Counted from the first letter of the stretch, positions 36,035-48,310 are shown. The stretch is 64,000 nt of DNA from Lucifuga dentata (GCA_014773175.1 VXCM01002573.1:1-64000), one strand, 5' to 3'. The notes: generated from the sequence alone by a model not told the origin. Numbers and translations are program-made.

Positions 36035-39000
36035 GTAAGTTAAACTGAGCCAATATGAATTGCTGTTTTGATTTACACAAGCTGATTAGAGGCAGTCCAA
36101 CATTTAATGGGCCATTTTACTTGCAAAGTAGAGCTAATAGGAGAAATAAATAATAATACCAAGGCAATAAAGGCGAGTAATGTATTTGACAGAGAGTGAT
36201 TCCCTCTCATTTGTAATCAAGGAGAGACCCAGAACACCACAAGGACTCTCATTCTAAACGATAGTGATTGATGGAAAATGCATTTCATTTTAATTTCCTT
36301 GTGATGTGATATTGACTATATCATTGTTCAGCTTATAAAAATGCTAATTTTGAATGGCCTACTCTGTGTCTCATTTTCAACCTCTTGTCTTTCACATAAC
36401 CAATAAACTACACAGGATATAACATTAAAATTGGAATATGCTTTAAGAAATCATAGGAATTCTGGGTCTGAACTGCTCTTGTTGGAAAACACAGGAAAGT
36501 ATCTTGATATTGCTGAATGATAGAATTTCTGGTTATATCCCAGCCAAAGAGTTTGCAGTTGTTTGGAGGAACAAAGCACAGTTTTGAGTTTCAGCCACCA
36601 GCACAAAAAGAGTTCATATTAGATAATCTCCCTGTAGACCTGGATCTGGTGTATGGTGCTGTATCAAGAAGATCTAGGGTAATAATAGAGTGGTTCGGCA
36701 TTGTCCAGGACTTTATTTATGGGGAGCATACAGCAGGTGCTGTAACTCAAAATTTGTCCTGAAAAATAGATCAATGAGAAATGTGACCTGAGTTTTGAAG
36801 ACTGTCTAAGTCCAGTAGATTTTCTATCCTGCCATGTAATTAATTGCTTTCACCACAAGTTGCTCTCAGGAACCTGTGATACCAGGTGAAAGCATTACAT
36901 GACCAGATAGGAAATCTGCAGGACTGTGGCTTTTTGGGGACTGGGTTGGAAACCTCTACCTTAGACAGTCTCAAATACAAGTCTTACAGGTCCATTTACG
37001 AACTTTCCATAGTGTCAATGGTGGAACAGTGGATTAAGTAGTGGATATTTAGTTTTAATAAAACTCCAGAATTGCTGTGTTCTTTGTACCTTGGAACTGG
37101 AAAGTCATAACTCAGAATTATGTCATTTATGACCACCTCATGTTCGAGCTAAACTAAGTGGGAGACAACATGGACGCTCCTTTAAAAATTTTGTTTTTGT
37201 TCTTCAGACTTAAAGAAGTTACACTTTAACATTTATGAGGTATTTGCCTTTTTAAAACTGCTACTGTATTGCCAGTGATATGTTTAATCTGTTACTGTGT
37301 CTGCATGCTGATTGATGTAAATGTTCATTAACTCGTAATACCTTCGTCAACAAGCTTGCTAACGTGGCTAATTACAGCTGAGAGACAACAGGAATAGGAT
37401 AGCGATACAGCGATGAGTCACTTGTAAGTGGTCCAGATCAGGTTACAGAGAAATTTTTGTTCCTGGTCCAGATTTATATATATTTCATCCCAGATTTGGA
37501 CTAGAGTACTTACTGAGTATTTTGCTACATTAAAAATCAGTCTGCTTAAGACTCCAATTTATCACAAAATATTAAAACTAAAAATTTTAAAAATCCAGTT
37601 GTGATTACACAAAACGGAATTATGGCTGTGTCCCTAAAAGTAATCCTCCTCTCATCTCTATCCAAACCAAATCGAAACCATCAAAAACCATCTACCAGTG
37701 CTATACAAAATACTTCACACACTCATGTACTGGTGCAAAATACACCATAAAATCTTTAAAACCTGCAGCAGCACAGTTGTGTTGTATTTGTTGAAATGTC
37801 CATGTGATTTTTGGAATACATTGTCCAAACAAAGCAATCATTCTGATATTGGATACAGAAAATTGCAATATGCACAAAAACATGAATAATGTAGCAGCAT
37901 ACACAGTTTAATTACAGAATTACAGCTACATTTATGTTTCAGGGGATAGAACAATGTACAGCAGAGCATACTTGATTAAGGTGTTGGATAATTTTGGTTT
38001 GACTTTGGTTTTTAGGTTGTAGGTGTTGGACTTGACTTCCCACATATACACAGGTCCTCAGCAACTTAGAGCGACTTGTTATTAATATTGATGCAAATGA
38101 CTTGGTATTAATGCACATCAAGGGTTTGGGCGTACAGATGATGAGTTTATAGTTTAGCGTTAACTGTGAAATGTTTAATAGACTTTTTCTCCTCCCTCTT
38201 TCTCTGCAGCCTGCCTTTCAACCAGCCATGAAAGGATTTATTTCAAGTCCAGGAACTTCTACAATGTGCTCCATTGGGATCCCATACAGCATGACCTCTC
38301 TGGGGAACAGGTCCTCTATACAGTCCAGTACTGGAGGTAAGACCCAGGATAACAGGTGACTGATTGTAACTGCATGTATACTTCCATTATCAGCTTGCTG
38401 CTTTCATGCACAGATTTATATGGAGAAGTGGGTGAAAGCAGGAAAATGATCTTGGCATAATCTGACAAGTACTGTATTTGATCTTGTAAAATCCTAAGTG
38501 TTTTTCTAGCTTTCCCTCTTTCTCTCTCCCTCTTCNTGGCTTGTGGCTCTGTCAATGTATTGTTCTAAAACCAGCATGTAGTCGTGAGGTACATCACACT
38601 CTTGTTGGAATTCAGCGTGACTGCCAGTAGCTCAGATTCAGCGTTACAGAACATCTATAGAGCTCTTTCCTGGTCATTAGTATGGGTCTCGCTCTGCTCC
38701 CCTCAGCAGACAGATAGAAAGCTTCCAGTCCTCTTTCACTGCATTTTTCTTTCTTCTCCTTTTCACTCGTCTTCCCAAACCATCTCAACAAAGTGGAAAT
38801 GTCATCTCGTCTAATTACTCATGACACAGTCACCCAGACAAATGTCAAGTGCCACCCAGATGCTATTGGCTTTTCCCCACTCACTGTCACCTGGAATTGC
38901 TGGCGTGACATTCAGCATCAAATCAGATGCAGATGAAGGCGGGCTTAAGTATGCCCGCTCAGTATCAGCTCATCATTAGACAAAATACCATCATTAGTCT

Positions 39001-42000
39001 TCGTCAAACAGGAACTACAATGATAAATAGGTAATTTGGCATAATGAGAATTTTCTTTGTGGTACATTTGATGATTTACAGTACAGAGTGACTGGGTTAC
39101 AATATCATCAATGAATGCAGGTTGGCATAATTTCATAGCATTTATATATATTGAAAGGTTTCATGTCAAAATCTATACCATAACTATTTAGTTTAGTTTT
39201 GGTCTTGAAAAGTTCTGAGCTCAGCAAAGGCTTTAATATTTTTTTGTGAACTTAATATAGTTGGGTGTTTTGCACACCAACTGAAGCCATTCTTACATGT
39301 TCCAGGAGTATTCAAGAGTCTGAGTTGTATTAGATCGACAAACAATGTGACTGCAACACACATCAGTTGTTAGCATGGCTGCTATTCACAACGGTGTCCC
39401 CACCTGACACACTCATTTGATTTGGCTTCCTGAAACTTTCACCTCTTTCCAAACATGAAAAAGGCTTTAGCTGGAATCTGTTTTGCCTCAGATGATGATA
39501 TCATACCAGCTTGTTGATATGAAATACGACTGTGTTGAAAAATAAGTTGCTGGGATACTTGAATTAGAGTTAGAGCTCTAGGCTGAGCTCAGAACTTATC
39601 AATCAACACACCTCTTTTCAATATCATTCCTTGATGACATTGTTTTTCATTTATTCCAGTGACATAACGGATCATCAGCCATTTCAGACAAAAATGGAAT
39701 GTCAGAACATCACTGCTCTGTTCTGTGACCTGACAGCAGAAACTCCATCAGTTTCAGATATTCACTACAAGGCACAAGTATTCGCCAACGGCCACAATCA
39801 TGGTCGGACCAACACATTTAAACCTATAGCGCAAAGTAAGAACCTCCATAATAATCCATACAGTTTTGTTATATTTTCCCAGTTAAAACCCACTTGTAAG
39901 AATTGGTTTCATCAAATTGACTTCAACAATTTGTATTATTAATATGTTGCATGTATGATATTTGTACATTAAAGTCAAAGCAGACAAAGGTGGCCATGTC
40001 AACGCAGCTTTCTGTCTCTTTCTGTGTCTCTGTAGCCATTCTTGGCCGACCCAGTGTGTTAACAGAAACAACTGTGTCGGCTTTGCATGTGAAAGTCAAG
40101 TTGCCTTTGGGACCAAACAATATTTCAATCGCAGACATTTTCAACAGCACCAAAAGTTGGCTCTCCAAACCTTTAACTTACTACATCTTAAATATTACTC
40201 ACCCAAAGTGGGCCGCACAGGTGAGTATCCCTGAAATTATCTAGAAACATTTGCACACATTGTTTGAACTCTTCATACAGTATACCATCAAGAAAAACAA
40301 AAATAATGAAAAATATAACCAAAGACAGTAAATTATCTATGTTTCCATCCATCTTATCTATCTACCTACAAAATATATGACCAAGCTTATCTAACATTTC
40401 TATCATAAGTCTGTTTTTGTCACAGCTCCTTGTTAAGCTATGATTTTTGCTTAGTTTATTCTCTGATATAGATTTTTTTTTTTTTTTTTTTTTTTAACTC
40501 ATTTGTTTTGAAGCAAAATATTTCTGGAGTTTTCTTGTTTATCTGACTTGTGTAGCCTGCGAAGGACTAAACAGATCAGTTGTCATCTATGTGAACCATT
40601 GTATCTCCAGGTCAATACAAGCACAACCGGCCAATTTGATGTCACCTTAAAGAACAATAACACAAAGTACTGCGGCTATGTGGTTTACAAGCCAGGCTTT
40701 GAGTGGGGTCGTCCCCCTAGTGAGAAAACCTCCTTCTGTTTCAAACTGCAAGGTGAGGGAAACGTTGACCATAACCTCTCTCTGTGTGTAACATATTGAT
40801 CAGGGCAACAGTTGCTCAAAAATGTGTTATGGTGATGGATAACAAAAACCTAAGGGAGTAATTAATAAAACACAATGTTCCCTCATTCATAAATGCCTGT
40901 TACTGGCATCTGCTAGCATTTGCTGTAAAAGAGGTGCTACTACTGTATTTCCTTATTTATATGTCGGATAAGCAATTCAAAAAAACAAAACATTAAGACC
41001 TGTTTCAGTCTGGTGGTAAATTTCAGTGATATGAAATCTGAGTGACATTTTAAATTGTATTGACCTCACGTCAGTGATGAATAAACTTGACAGATAAGCC
41101 TACTCAGTTAATCAGTCAGTGTATTTAAATGGCAAGTTTTGCTCTAATCTTGCACATTCTTTCTCTCTCACACACACACATGCTACTCTGACTTCTCTTC
41201 TTGTGCACTCTTGAATATTGAAATGATATATATGAGAGCAATTCCAAAATAAGCATTTCCTTGAGGCAGTACTTTTCTCTCTCCTTCCTTGTTTGCCATG
41301 CATGTGACAGAGATTATATCATAAATCACTGTCTTCCTACCCTACCTCAAGGTTCTGCTCTATAATGCAAAAACATAGAGAAGGAATGTTTATGATCATT
41401 TATAAAATACACAAAAAATCATAGCTGTCGTATTTCTAAAGGGGGATTTCCGCTCTGATATGTTACCGTGTAGATTTCCATTGAGATAATTTCCAGGAAA
41501 CTGGAACAAATAGGTGGATCTGTGAAGTCATTGGTACATCCGATATACAGCAGCCTGACAGGTTTCTCAGAGTTCCACCTGAGAACATGCCTTTACTTGT
41601 TTTTCATAATAGGGGATATTCCACATCTAACTGTACTGAAGTGTTCCACACTGGCGAGATTTTGAAATGTGTTGTTTTTTTCCACACTAATGTCTAACAC
41701 CAGTTCTTTTCTCCCTTAGATGGTCCTTGGAGGATTTTGCCATGGCTTTTAATAACCGCTGTTCTTTTATTGGTCATAGTCATAATAGTAGGAGTGTGTA
41801 AGTGCTGTTATGCAGAGACAGAGGCAAAGAGCATGCCACAGTCCTTGGTAAGCCTATTCTTTGTGTGATTTTTTTTTTTTTTTTTTTTTTTTTGGCATGT
41901 GTAGCAAGTAAATGTTGCCTTACTGGAAAATCAAGCCTCAGCATACATGTTTGGTGTACGTGTGCTAGGCAACCTAAGCGTGGATTAGAACACAATGTAA

Positions 42001-43384
42001 CACTGCGGCTGTTGTTTGGATAAAGGTGGAACAGTTTTGGAGTGGCTCATTGTAGCTTCGGTGATGACGGATGGTTTTGATGATGCATGGCGTTACGTTG
42101 CCTTTGTCATGAAAAGACATCTGAGGTTGCCCATGTCCTGTTACAGTGATTCTCAATCCTGGGCACTGAGAACCACAGCACTGAATCTTTTCTATCTCTC
42201 CCTGCTCTACCCACACCTGATTAGCTAAATCAGGTGTGTTCATTTGACCAACAATTTGTGCCTCCCGTATGTTGACTGGCTAAACACACCTGATTTAGCT
42301 CATGACCAGGATTCAGAACCACATTTCCATCATGTTAATATTTCATTACATATTATAATACCTGACAATTGTAGTGTATAAACTGTTAAATTAATCTTCA
42401 GAATTGTGATAAGGTAACTTATTTTGAGCATAGAAAATTTCTAACTTAATGAAAGTGAAACCAATTCTGAAATTAATGTCTTATTTGACTTTGATGGCTC
42501 AGTCTTCTTTGTCTTCAAAGCAGAAAGGAATGTTCAACATTCTGCCTCCAGTGCTGCAGTCTCCAGATGAGAATCTCTTCATTTCCACGCTGGAGTTTTG
42601 TCCTGAGACTGAACAAACAGTGTACAGCATGATCCAGGTGAAGCCAAAGGTTAGCCCTGGAGGATACTCCCCCCAAGATGCCCAACCAGGGAGCTTTGAC
42701 TCCTCCATGGGCACAAGTATACACAGCTCAACAAGGTGCCAGGAAACCAGCACTCAGTCATCTGAAAACTACGTGGCTGTCCATATTCCAGATGAAGAAA
42801 ATGAAGATTTTCAGCAGGATGCAAATGAAGTCAGTGAAGGTATTCATTTACCATGGTCCTCTGCTCTGGGAAAACCAAGCCATGATGAAGATGAACCAGT
42901 GTTAAACTTGCGTGATGCACCGCCATTACCTGGTGGTGCATCAGCAGGGCTGCTGCTGTTGCACACAGTGCGGGATACCAATGGACAACTGAAGATGCCC
43001 ACTTTAATATTTCAGTTACAGGGCAGCATATGTGACCCAGTGTCATCCCCTGACCAAGAGGGGAAACCCCTTTTATCGGACCTGATAAACTCCAGGAAGG
43101 GGAGTCCCTCGTTATCATCCTTACATAGCACCATTGAGGACTCCGAGTGGTCAGACTCTGGGTGTGATCAGAGCTCTGAAAACACTCCAACACAGATTTA
43201 CTCCCATTTTTCCCCAACACAACCCCTACTTCCCAATTTCCATCCAGGTTGCCAGACCACGACAACTGAATTGGGATACAGGCAAAGCTGGATGCCTAAT
43301 ATCCCTTTTGGAACTGTACCTGAGAATAATTTGGAACATGGAAGGACAAACTTACCTTGTACATGGACTGATCCAAAAAATTAG
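35995..43384 (+). CDS. il22ra1: interleukin-22 receptor subunit alpha-1 (class II cytokine receptor), 7 exons
   Basis: Joined exons (40+127+176+185+142+128+864 bases) keep one frame and give 553 residues, close to the mammalian 574. Residues 1-19 form a signal peptide. Two fibronectin-III-type domains follow: C70-C78 in the first has the same C-X7-C spacing as human IL22RA1, and C197-C219 closes the second. Several N-X-S/T sites are present. The membrane span is about 231-250. The tail of about 300 residues has YSPQ at 315-318, a YXXQ STAT3-docking motif. The family binds IL-22-type cytokines at the cell surface, pairs with IL-10R2 and signals through JAK-STAT. Intron phases (1,2,1,0,1,0) and the seven-exon layout suit class II receptors. 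il20ra is the main alternative. myom3 downstream on the same strand favours il22ra1 (fish crfb14). Confidence 0.88.
36035..38209 (+). other. il22ra1: il22ra1 intron 1 (2.2 kb)
   Basis: No embedded gene is seen. The open frame at 36517-36762 has no domain or splice context and is regarded as chance. Confidence 0.6.
38210..38336 (+). CDS. il22ra1: il22ra1 exon 2 (first half of domain 1)
   Basis: Acceptor TCTCTGCAG|CC and donor GGAG|GTAAGA. It encodes 'FKSRNFYNVLHWDP', the conserved opening strand of class II receptor domain 1, and ends after 'YTVQYW', phase 2. Confidence 0.9.
38337..39659 (+). other. il22ra1: il22ra1 intron 2 (1.3 kb)
   Basis: Non-coding. It contains a pyrimidine-rich tract with a single N at 38536. 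Confidence 0.6.
39660..39835 (+). CDS. il22ra1: il22ra1 exon 3 (second half of domain 1)
   Basis: Acceptor TTATTCCAG|TGAC and donor GCAAA|GTAAGA. It contains the C70-C78 pair with an N-glycosylation site (NIT) between them. Confidence 0.9.
40036..40220 (+). CDS. il22ra1: il22ra1 exon 4 (first half of domain 2)
   Basis: Acceptor GTCTCTGTAG|CC and donor CACAG|GTGAGT, ending in phase 0. 'ISIADIFNS' corresponds to the LTLEDIF region of the human receptor. Three N-glycosylation sequons are visible. Confidence 0.9.
40611..40752 (+). CDS. il22ra1: il22ra1 exon 5 (second half of domain 2)
   Basis: Acceptor GTATCTCCAG|GT and donor GCAAG|GTGAGG, phase 1. It contains C197 and C219, which close the membrane-proximal domain. 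Confidence 0.9.
40753..41719 (+). other. il22ra1: il22ra1 intron 5 (1.0 kb)
   Basis: Non-coding, with a short CA tract near 41168-41180. No mobile element could be defined. Confidence 0.5.
41720..41847 (+). CDS. il22ra1: il22ra1 exon 6 (transmembrane segment)
   Basis: Acceptor CTCCCTTAG|AT and donor CCTTG|GTAAGC, phase 0. It encodes about 20 hydrophobic residues (231-250) followed by a short Cys- and Lys-containing juxtamembrane stretch. Confidence 0.9.
42146..42322. mobile_element. short MITE in il22ra1 intron 6, copy 2
   Basis: The ends GTGATTCTCAATCCTGG and CCAGGATTCAGAACCAC are inverted repeats. The interior 'ctacccacacctgatt' matches the reverse orientation of the copy at 1665-1889. 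It ends about 200 bases before the exon 7 acceptor, so it has come close to the splice branch region without disrupting it. Confidence 0.65.
42521..43384 (+). CDS. il22ra1: il22ra1 exon 7 (cytoplasmic tail and stop)
   Basis: The acceptor was chosen as TTGTCTTCAAAG|CAG because of its pyrimidine tract. A second in-frame AG at 42501-42502 would add six residues. The exon encodes residues 267-553 and ends at TAG 43382-43384. It holds YSPQ (315-318), further tyrosines in 'SENYVAV', 'QIYSHF' and 'GYRQSW', and an acidic serine-rich block with DSGCDQS (478-484). Confidence 0.88.
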   Translation, partial: QKGMFNILPPVLQSPDENLFISTLEFCPETEQTVYSMIQVKPKVSPGGYSPQDAQPGSFDSSMGTSIHSSTRCQETSTQSSENYVAVHIPDEENEDFQQDANEVSEGIHLPWSSALGKPSHDEDEPVLNLRDAPPLPGGASAGLLLLHTVRDTNGQLKMPTLIFQLQGSICDPVSSPDQEGKPLLSDLINSRKGSPSLSSLHSTIEDSEWSDSGCDQSSENTPTQIYSHFSPTQPLLPNFHPGCQTTTTELGYRQSWMPNIPFGTVPENNLEHGRTNLPCTWTDPKN

Positions 43385-44553
43385 GAAGAGGAAGGAGAAG
43401 AAAGAGAGACTGCAATAAGCCAAATTCTTCTGGGAGATTGGATTTTACAAATTCAAGAATAATTGTCATTATGTGATCCTAAGAATATAAACCTGCATTT
43501 TTCTGATTTGGGAGAATAACAACAGAAACATTCTATCTCAGCCTGATGAATTTGTTTGCTTTCTGCTGTGAAACACTTCGAGTGGCTCTGAAAACTCTTT
43601 TTTTTTTTTTTTTTAATNAAAATACATGTGGCCTTTTAAAACATTTCACTGCTAGATCTGCTACTTGAGCTTAAATTCACAGTTGCAAATTGTGGAAGAA
43701 GTCTTTAAGTTCTTGTTTACTTTGTCACACTTTTACAAAGTGAACTGTTACTTGAAAACATATCAAGTAATGACCTCAGACTTACTTTTTACTTAATTTT
43801 AATTACAAAACTAATGTAATCACTTGTAAAGGAAATTTTATGTTTACTTGTATTCATATGTTTGCCCAAATGCAGGCTGCCATAAACTTAGATGAGTAAT
43901 AGAGTATATAAGAGTAACAGTATATTTTACAGTAATGAGAGGAGGATTGTATGTTCAGGAGGTCAGAGCCTGACCAGTTAAAAAATAGTTAAACCATATA
44001 AAATATATAAAAAATAATAATAACACAAAAATAACATAAACAACAGCCAAATTTTCATGTTACTAACTTCTTGCAGTATATGGATTTACTGCTGGACGCT
44101 GTCTGTGCCTCTGCAATCACTATGACAACTGACAACAAATTATTACAATTTATTATGCTCCCTAAATACACAAATCCAATCTGTTCACTTGTTAATTACA
44201 ACATGGACAGTGAACCTTAAAGATCAGATATGAAAACAAATTTGTTTTGTCCATGTCTAAACAAAGCATGGGCCACAGTCCAGATTCTGTTTGTATTTTC
44301 TAAACGGTTTAGAATGGGAGTATAATGGCAGCAAATCTTAAAAAAAGAAATAAAAGAAAAAAAAAAAAGCTTTTCATATAACTTTGTTTCTAACTTTGGG
44401 TGACATTTTAATAATATTGGTGATGTATGAAACGTGTAGCATGCATCCACACATAAAAAGGAACATTTTGTTTTTTCTGGTTCATGAACTCATTTAGTTC
44501 CCCTTATTGTTTGATGTTCTTTCAATAGATGAAGACAAAGAGTGTGATATTAT

Positions 44554-44559
44554 AATAAA
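44554..44559 (+). terminator. il22ra1: candidate il22ra1 polyadenylation signal
   Basis: This is the first intact AATAAA downstream of the stop codon, about 1.17 kb away. An earlier candidate at 43615-43621 reads AATNAAA and is hidden by an assembly N, so it could be the true signal. Confidence 0.3.
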
Positions 44560-45337
44560 GAGTGAGGTGCCATGGTGCAGCCTGAGAGACACTGATAACA
44601 GCAAGATCTGTAAAAGCCTGAGGGCGATCTTTTTATACACAGTCATAAAGTAATATGTCAGGTGCATTGAAACGATGTGATGCAAGTCATGTGGATGTTT
44701 GTACAGTATAATACTGAAATAGCTGACGCTGTATATAACTGTATCTTTGTTTTATTCTGTATTTCATTGAGTTTCCACTAGATGTTGATGTTAACATTGA
44801 TGTTAAGATATGTGAGTTACATATGCAAAAATGACAAATTACAAAATGACATGACAGCCAATTCTCTTTCAGATATAAAACTAAAATTCACTCTTGATTT
44901 TTAATGATGTTGTCAGTTCAAATTATCAATTTTGAGAATATTTCCTTTGACACTGATACCTTTGTTGATAAATTAACATTCTTCGGTAACAGTATCACTG
45001 TTGTATGTGTAATCTGTAAAACTGTGAATGCTTTAAAGCTCTGTAATTCTTAAGCAATCTTTTCTATTTATTTGAAACTCGCCCTCCTGCTGGTCAGCTA
45101 CGACAAGCTTAGTCACTCATGATTGTCACCTTGTCTCCAGGTAAAATGTTAATCAAACATGCCAGAATAATATACTGCCACCTCTGTGACATTTTAAACA
45201 TTATAAAGCACTGTATTCAGACAGGCCTTGATCCGAGGGCAATAAAAAGGCAAAGCAGGTCGAGCAAAGATCCAAAGTGCAGCTCAATAGCCTGTTGCCT
45301 GGTTACCAGGAATGTTGTAAGTTAACAAAGATAAAAA

Positions 45338-45527
45338 CAGGGTCAGATTGGCCATCGGGAGAGGCAAGACTTTTCCTGGTGGGCCAATGCGAAAGCAGAG
45401 AGAGTGACAAAACCAAACCAAACTCAGGGGCTCTCCGTTTGTTTGTCCGCCCCCCCCCCCCCNCCCCCCCCCCCCCCATTGACAACTGAAAGGTCCCAGT
45501 AAAACTTAGCATCCCAATCCGACCCTG
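45338..45527. mobile_element. hAT MITE (190 bp) with perfect 8-bp target-site duplication
   Basis: The ends CAGGGTCAGATTGG and CCAATCCGACCCTG are inverted repeats with one mismatch. They are flanked on both sides by GATAAAAA (45330-45337 and 45528-45535). CAGGG-type ends with an 8-base duplication are diagnostic of hAT. It contains a poly-C run with an N at 45463. It is the same family as 50800-51495. Confidence 0.88.
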
Positions 45528-45535
45528 GATAAAAA

Positions 45536-47480
45536 TACATGTTATTGTTGGTTTATAGATTCCATAACAATGTGCAAATTTGGTAAAAATGATGACCAAA
45601 CTGCTGACAAAAACATAGCATAGTAATCAGTTGAGAGACATTAAAGGGAACATATTGGATTTCCATGTTTTTATTTTCATTTAGGGATCTTCATTCTATT
45701 TCGAAACCTTTGCAATCCTTTAAAGTGCAAAAAGTACAATGATCCACTTCTGCTCTCCCTTGTTGCACCACTACTGTATACACAGAGTGAAAATAGGCTT
45801 TTTTTTTTTTTTTTTTNTTTTTTTTTTTTTTTTTGGTACCCATCCTTAAAAGCCCAGTCTGATTGTGTCAGGCCTGAGCTGGCAACATCCACAGACTGTA
45901 ACATATGAAAGCTGGCCAAACACTCTCTCAACCAACGTCATACTTCATGGTGTGTAGGCAGGTAAATTCAGATGACTTACATGTTGAAATAAACATGTTA
46001 CAACAGTAATGAACTATTCATAAATTAACCTTTCAAGGAAGTTCAGGACTGATGGGACTGTCTTACTGGATGCATTTCATTTGGTGTGACCCTCAAGTTT
46101 TGCAACTTAGACAATGTTCAACATACTTATTGTGATAGTACATACAAACACGAAAAAAAATATGTTCCCGTTAACATTTGCCATAAATTATGCTGGATTC
46201 CCAATGGTTCAAGAGTGAACATGAATTTAAATATCAAGAGTAAAAGTGCCATATGTAGAAAGAACAAAAGGTCATTCAATAGCTGGGTATCAGTTTCTAC
46301 AAACCACATCAAAACTGTCTTAATGGTAAGTCATGTTTTCTGATGTGTTTTTGCAGAACTTTGAAGATTAGACTAACACTGTCTTGAAAATACAGAGAAG
46401 TGTTTGTATCCTGGCAGGGAGTTTGCCTCCATTTTAAAATTGAGGTTGTTTCCTTTCGAAGCAAACCGGGTATTAATTGTTTTGTTTTTTTTCCTTATTT
46501 GGCTGTCCATTGGCAATCTGCCCACCATGGACGGGAAATAATGAGGATTTCTGCATGTGGGAAGCTCTTCAAAAGCTATTATGAGCCCCTTGTGGATCCG
46601 TGGTTTAACGTCCATTGTGTGCTTTAATATGAAACTGCTACTTGATGCAATATTTGACAATAAAAGCCTGACCTATATACATGAGGGTGTGGGACAAAAT
46701 AAAAGAAATAGTAGAACTGCAAGGATATTAAATTTGATGCAACTAATTATCTAAAGCACCATCTCCGATGACTTAGAGAATCTCGGTTATCATCATGTGT
46801 CACATTTATGTCACATTTTACACCATTTATATGTCATATTTAGATGTGCATTTTCAACATAAAAGGTCTGTGGCGTATGTCCAGGTACACTGGTCACAGA
46901 AACTGCAAAATGATTCAATATGGCAAAAGGAAATGGTTTGTAGTTTCAGAAGTCATAACAATAAACTGCATTTTAAAAGAGGAGGAGGAGGAGGAGTAGA
47001 CAGACAATCAATTGTCATTTTAAAAGCAATAGCAGGTCTACAATGAGTTCAGTTTAGTTATTAGTTTAAAGATCAACATAAAAACTCTAAATATTAGCCA
47101 AGGAGGCCAATTTTTATGTGACATCCTTGACTAGATGTTAAAAGGCTTTCTAAAAAATCAAATATGTTGTTAAAAAAAATGTTAAAACACACACACACAC
47201 ACACAAAGTTTACACAAAATGGTGGCAATTCACCATTGTGAATTATCCATTCACACACAGTACAATTTCATTAAGCTAAATAAACTATTAAAAATAGTTT
47301 TCCAAGTGCTTATTTTCTGGTTTGAAGTCCAACACACAATTTAAAATCTAAAAACATGTACCACTGAACTATCCAAGCTACAATAAACTTTAAAGGACTT
47401 TTCAGCAGGAAACAGCAACCACAGCGACTGCTGCTGCTCCTACATAGATCTCACCAAAATCAACAGCAGCAAGCACAGCG
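45536..47480. other. intergenic, no gene seen
   Basis: Non-coding. It includes a T-run seam (N at 45817) and a CA repeat (47187-47205). The many short open frames on both strands lack domains. Confidence 0.5.
47187..47205. repeat. (CA)n microsatellite
   Basis: About nine AC units. Confidence 0.9.
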
Positions 47481-47486
47481 GTCTTC

Positions 47487-48280
47487 TCAGTGGTAACGCC
47501 GCTGTGGCTGCCGTGCAATCTGCGGGTCGTTCCTGTGATAAATGTTGTACTTGGCTGGGTCAGCCTGCAAATAGATTTAACCATAAAGTACACAAAGTAG
47601 CGAACACATTGTACAAGTGCATGAACAATAGCTCATTCATTCTAACTTGATCCAAATTTATCCCATGCTAACCCCACTGACAGGGACGTGTCCCAGTTGT
47701 TTGGGGCTGGTTGTTAGCAAGCTGTTAGCTATTAACAACATATACCTGTCAATCTGTGTTTTGTGGAAATATTTGATAATGCCCACTGTTTTTTGTTTGC
47801 ACCTCTGTATGTGTCCACTGACATGTAAAGTTCAGCATATACTCTAATACCAAAGTTATTAGCTCTTCCATGGACGTTGCCTTCATGCATAGTAGTGAGC
47901 TCTGCCTTTTCATTCTGATTGGCTTGTGGCCAGCGGCAGCTGACAAAAGTTTGACATGGCCAAGCTTCAGTGGCAGCAGCACAATACTGGAAAATGTGCT
48001 CGGTACATTGATGGCCACCACAACCCCTCTCTCATGCCACTGCCGCTGATCTTGGCAACATAGCTGCAGCCAGGCTCTCACTGAAATGAATAAAGGCAGC
48101 AACCTGCCGCTTCCTGGTGTAAAACCTTAAAGCCACTTGGATGCGGGCGGTGGTAGAACTGCAGTAAACGATTTGCTTGTTACTCACCTTGCTGCCTTCA
48201 CATCCTCTGCACCTTCCTCCATCCAAGGAGAAGCGTGCTGACTCCAAACCAAGACCAACATAAGTCACCAAAACTAACAT
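47487..48280 (-). CDS. weak two-exon candidate microprotein (unrecognised)
   Basis: On the minus strand an ATG at 48280-48278 opens 31 codons that stop at a strong donor, AAG|GTGAGT, after 48188. At 47564 an acceptor TATTTGCAG is followed by 25 codons and a stop (to 47487). Both junctions are phase 0, so the two pieces join in frame to 56 residues (66 from an upstream in-frame ATG at 48310). No domain is recognised. The region is less AT-rich than its surroundings and could be part of an unrecognised transposon. It is speculative. Confidence 0.15.
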
Positions 48281-48310
48281 TAGCTTTGAATGTAGCCATA
48301 GCAAAGCCAA

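Noticed and set aside
42831..43265. 144-codon minus-strand frame inside il22ra1 exon 7
   Set aside because: Shadow of the real receptor exon; the plus-strand frame has splice sites and conserved motifs.
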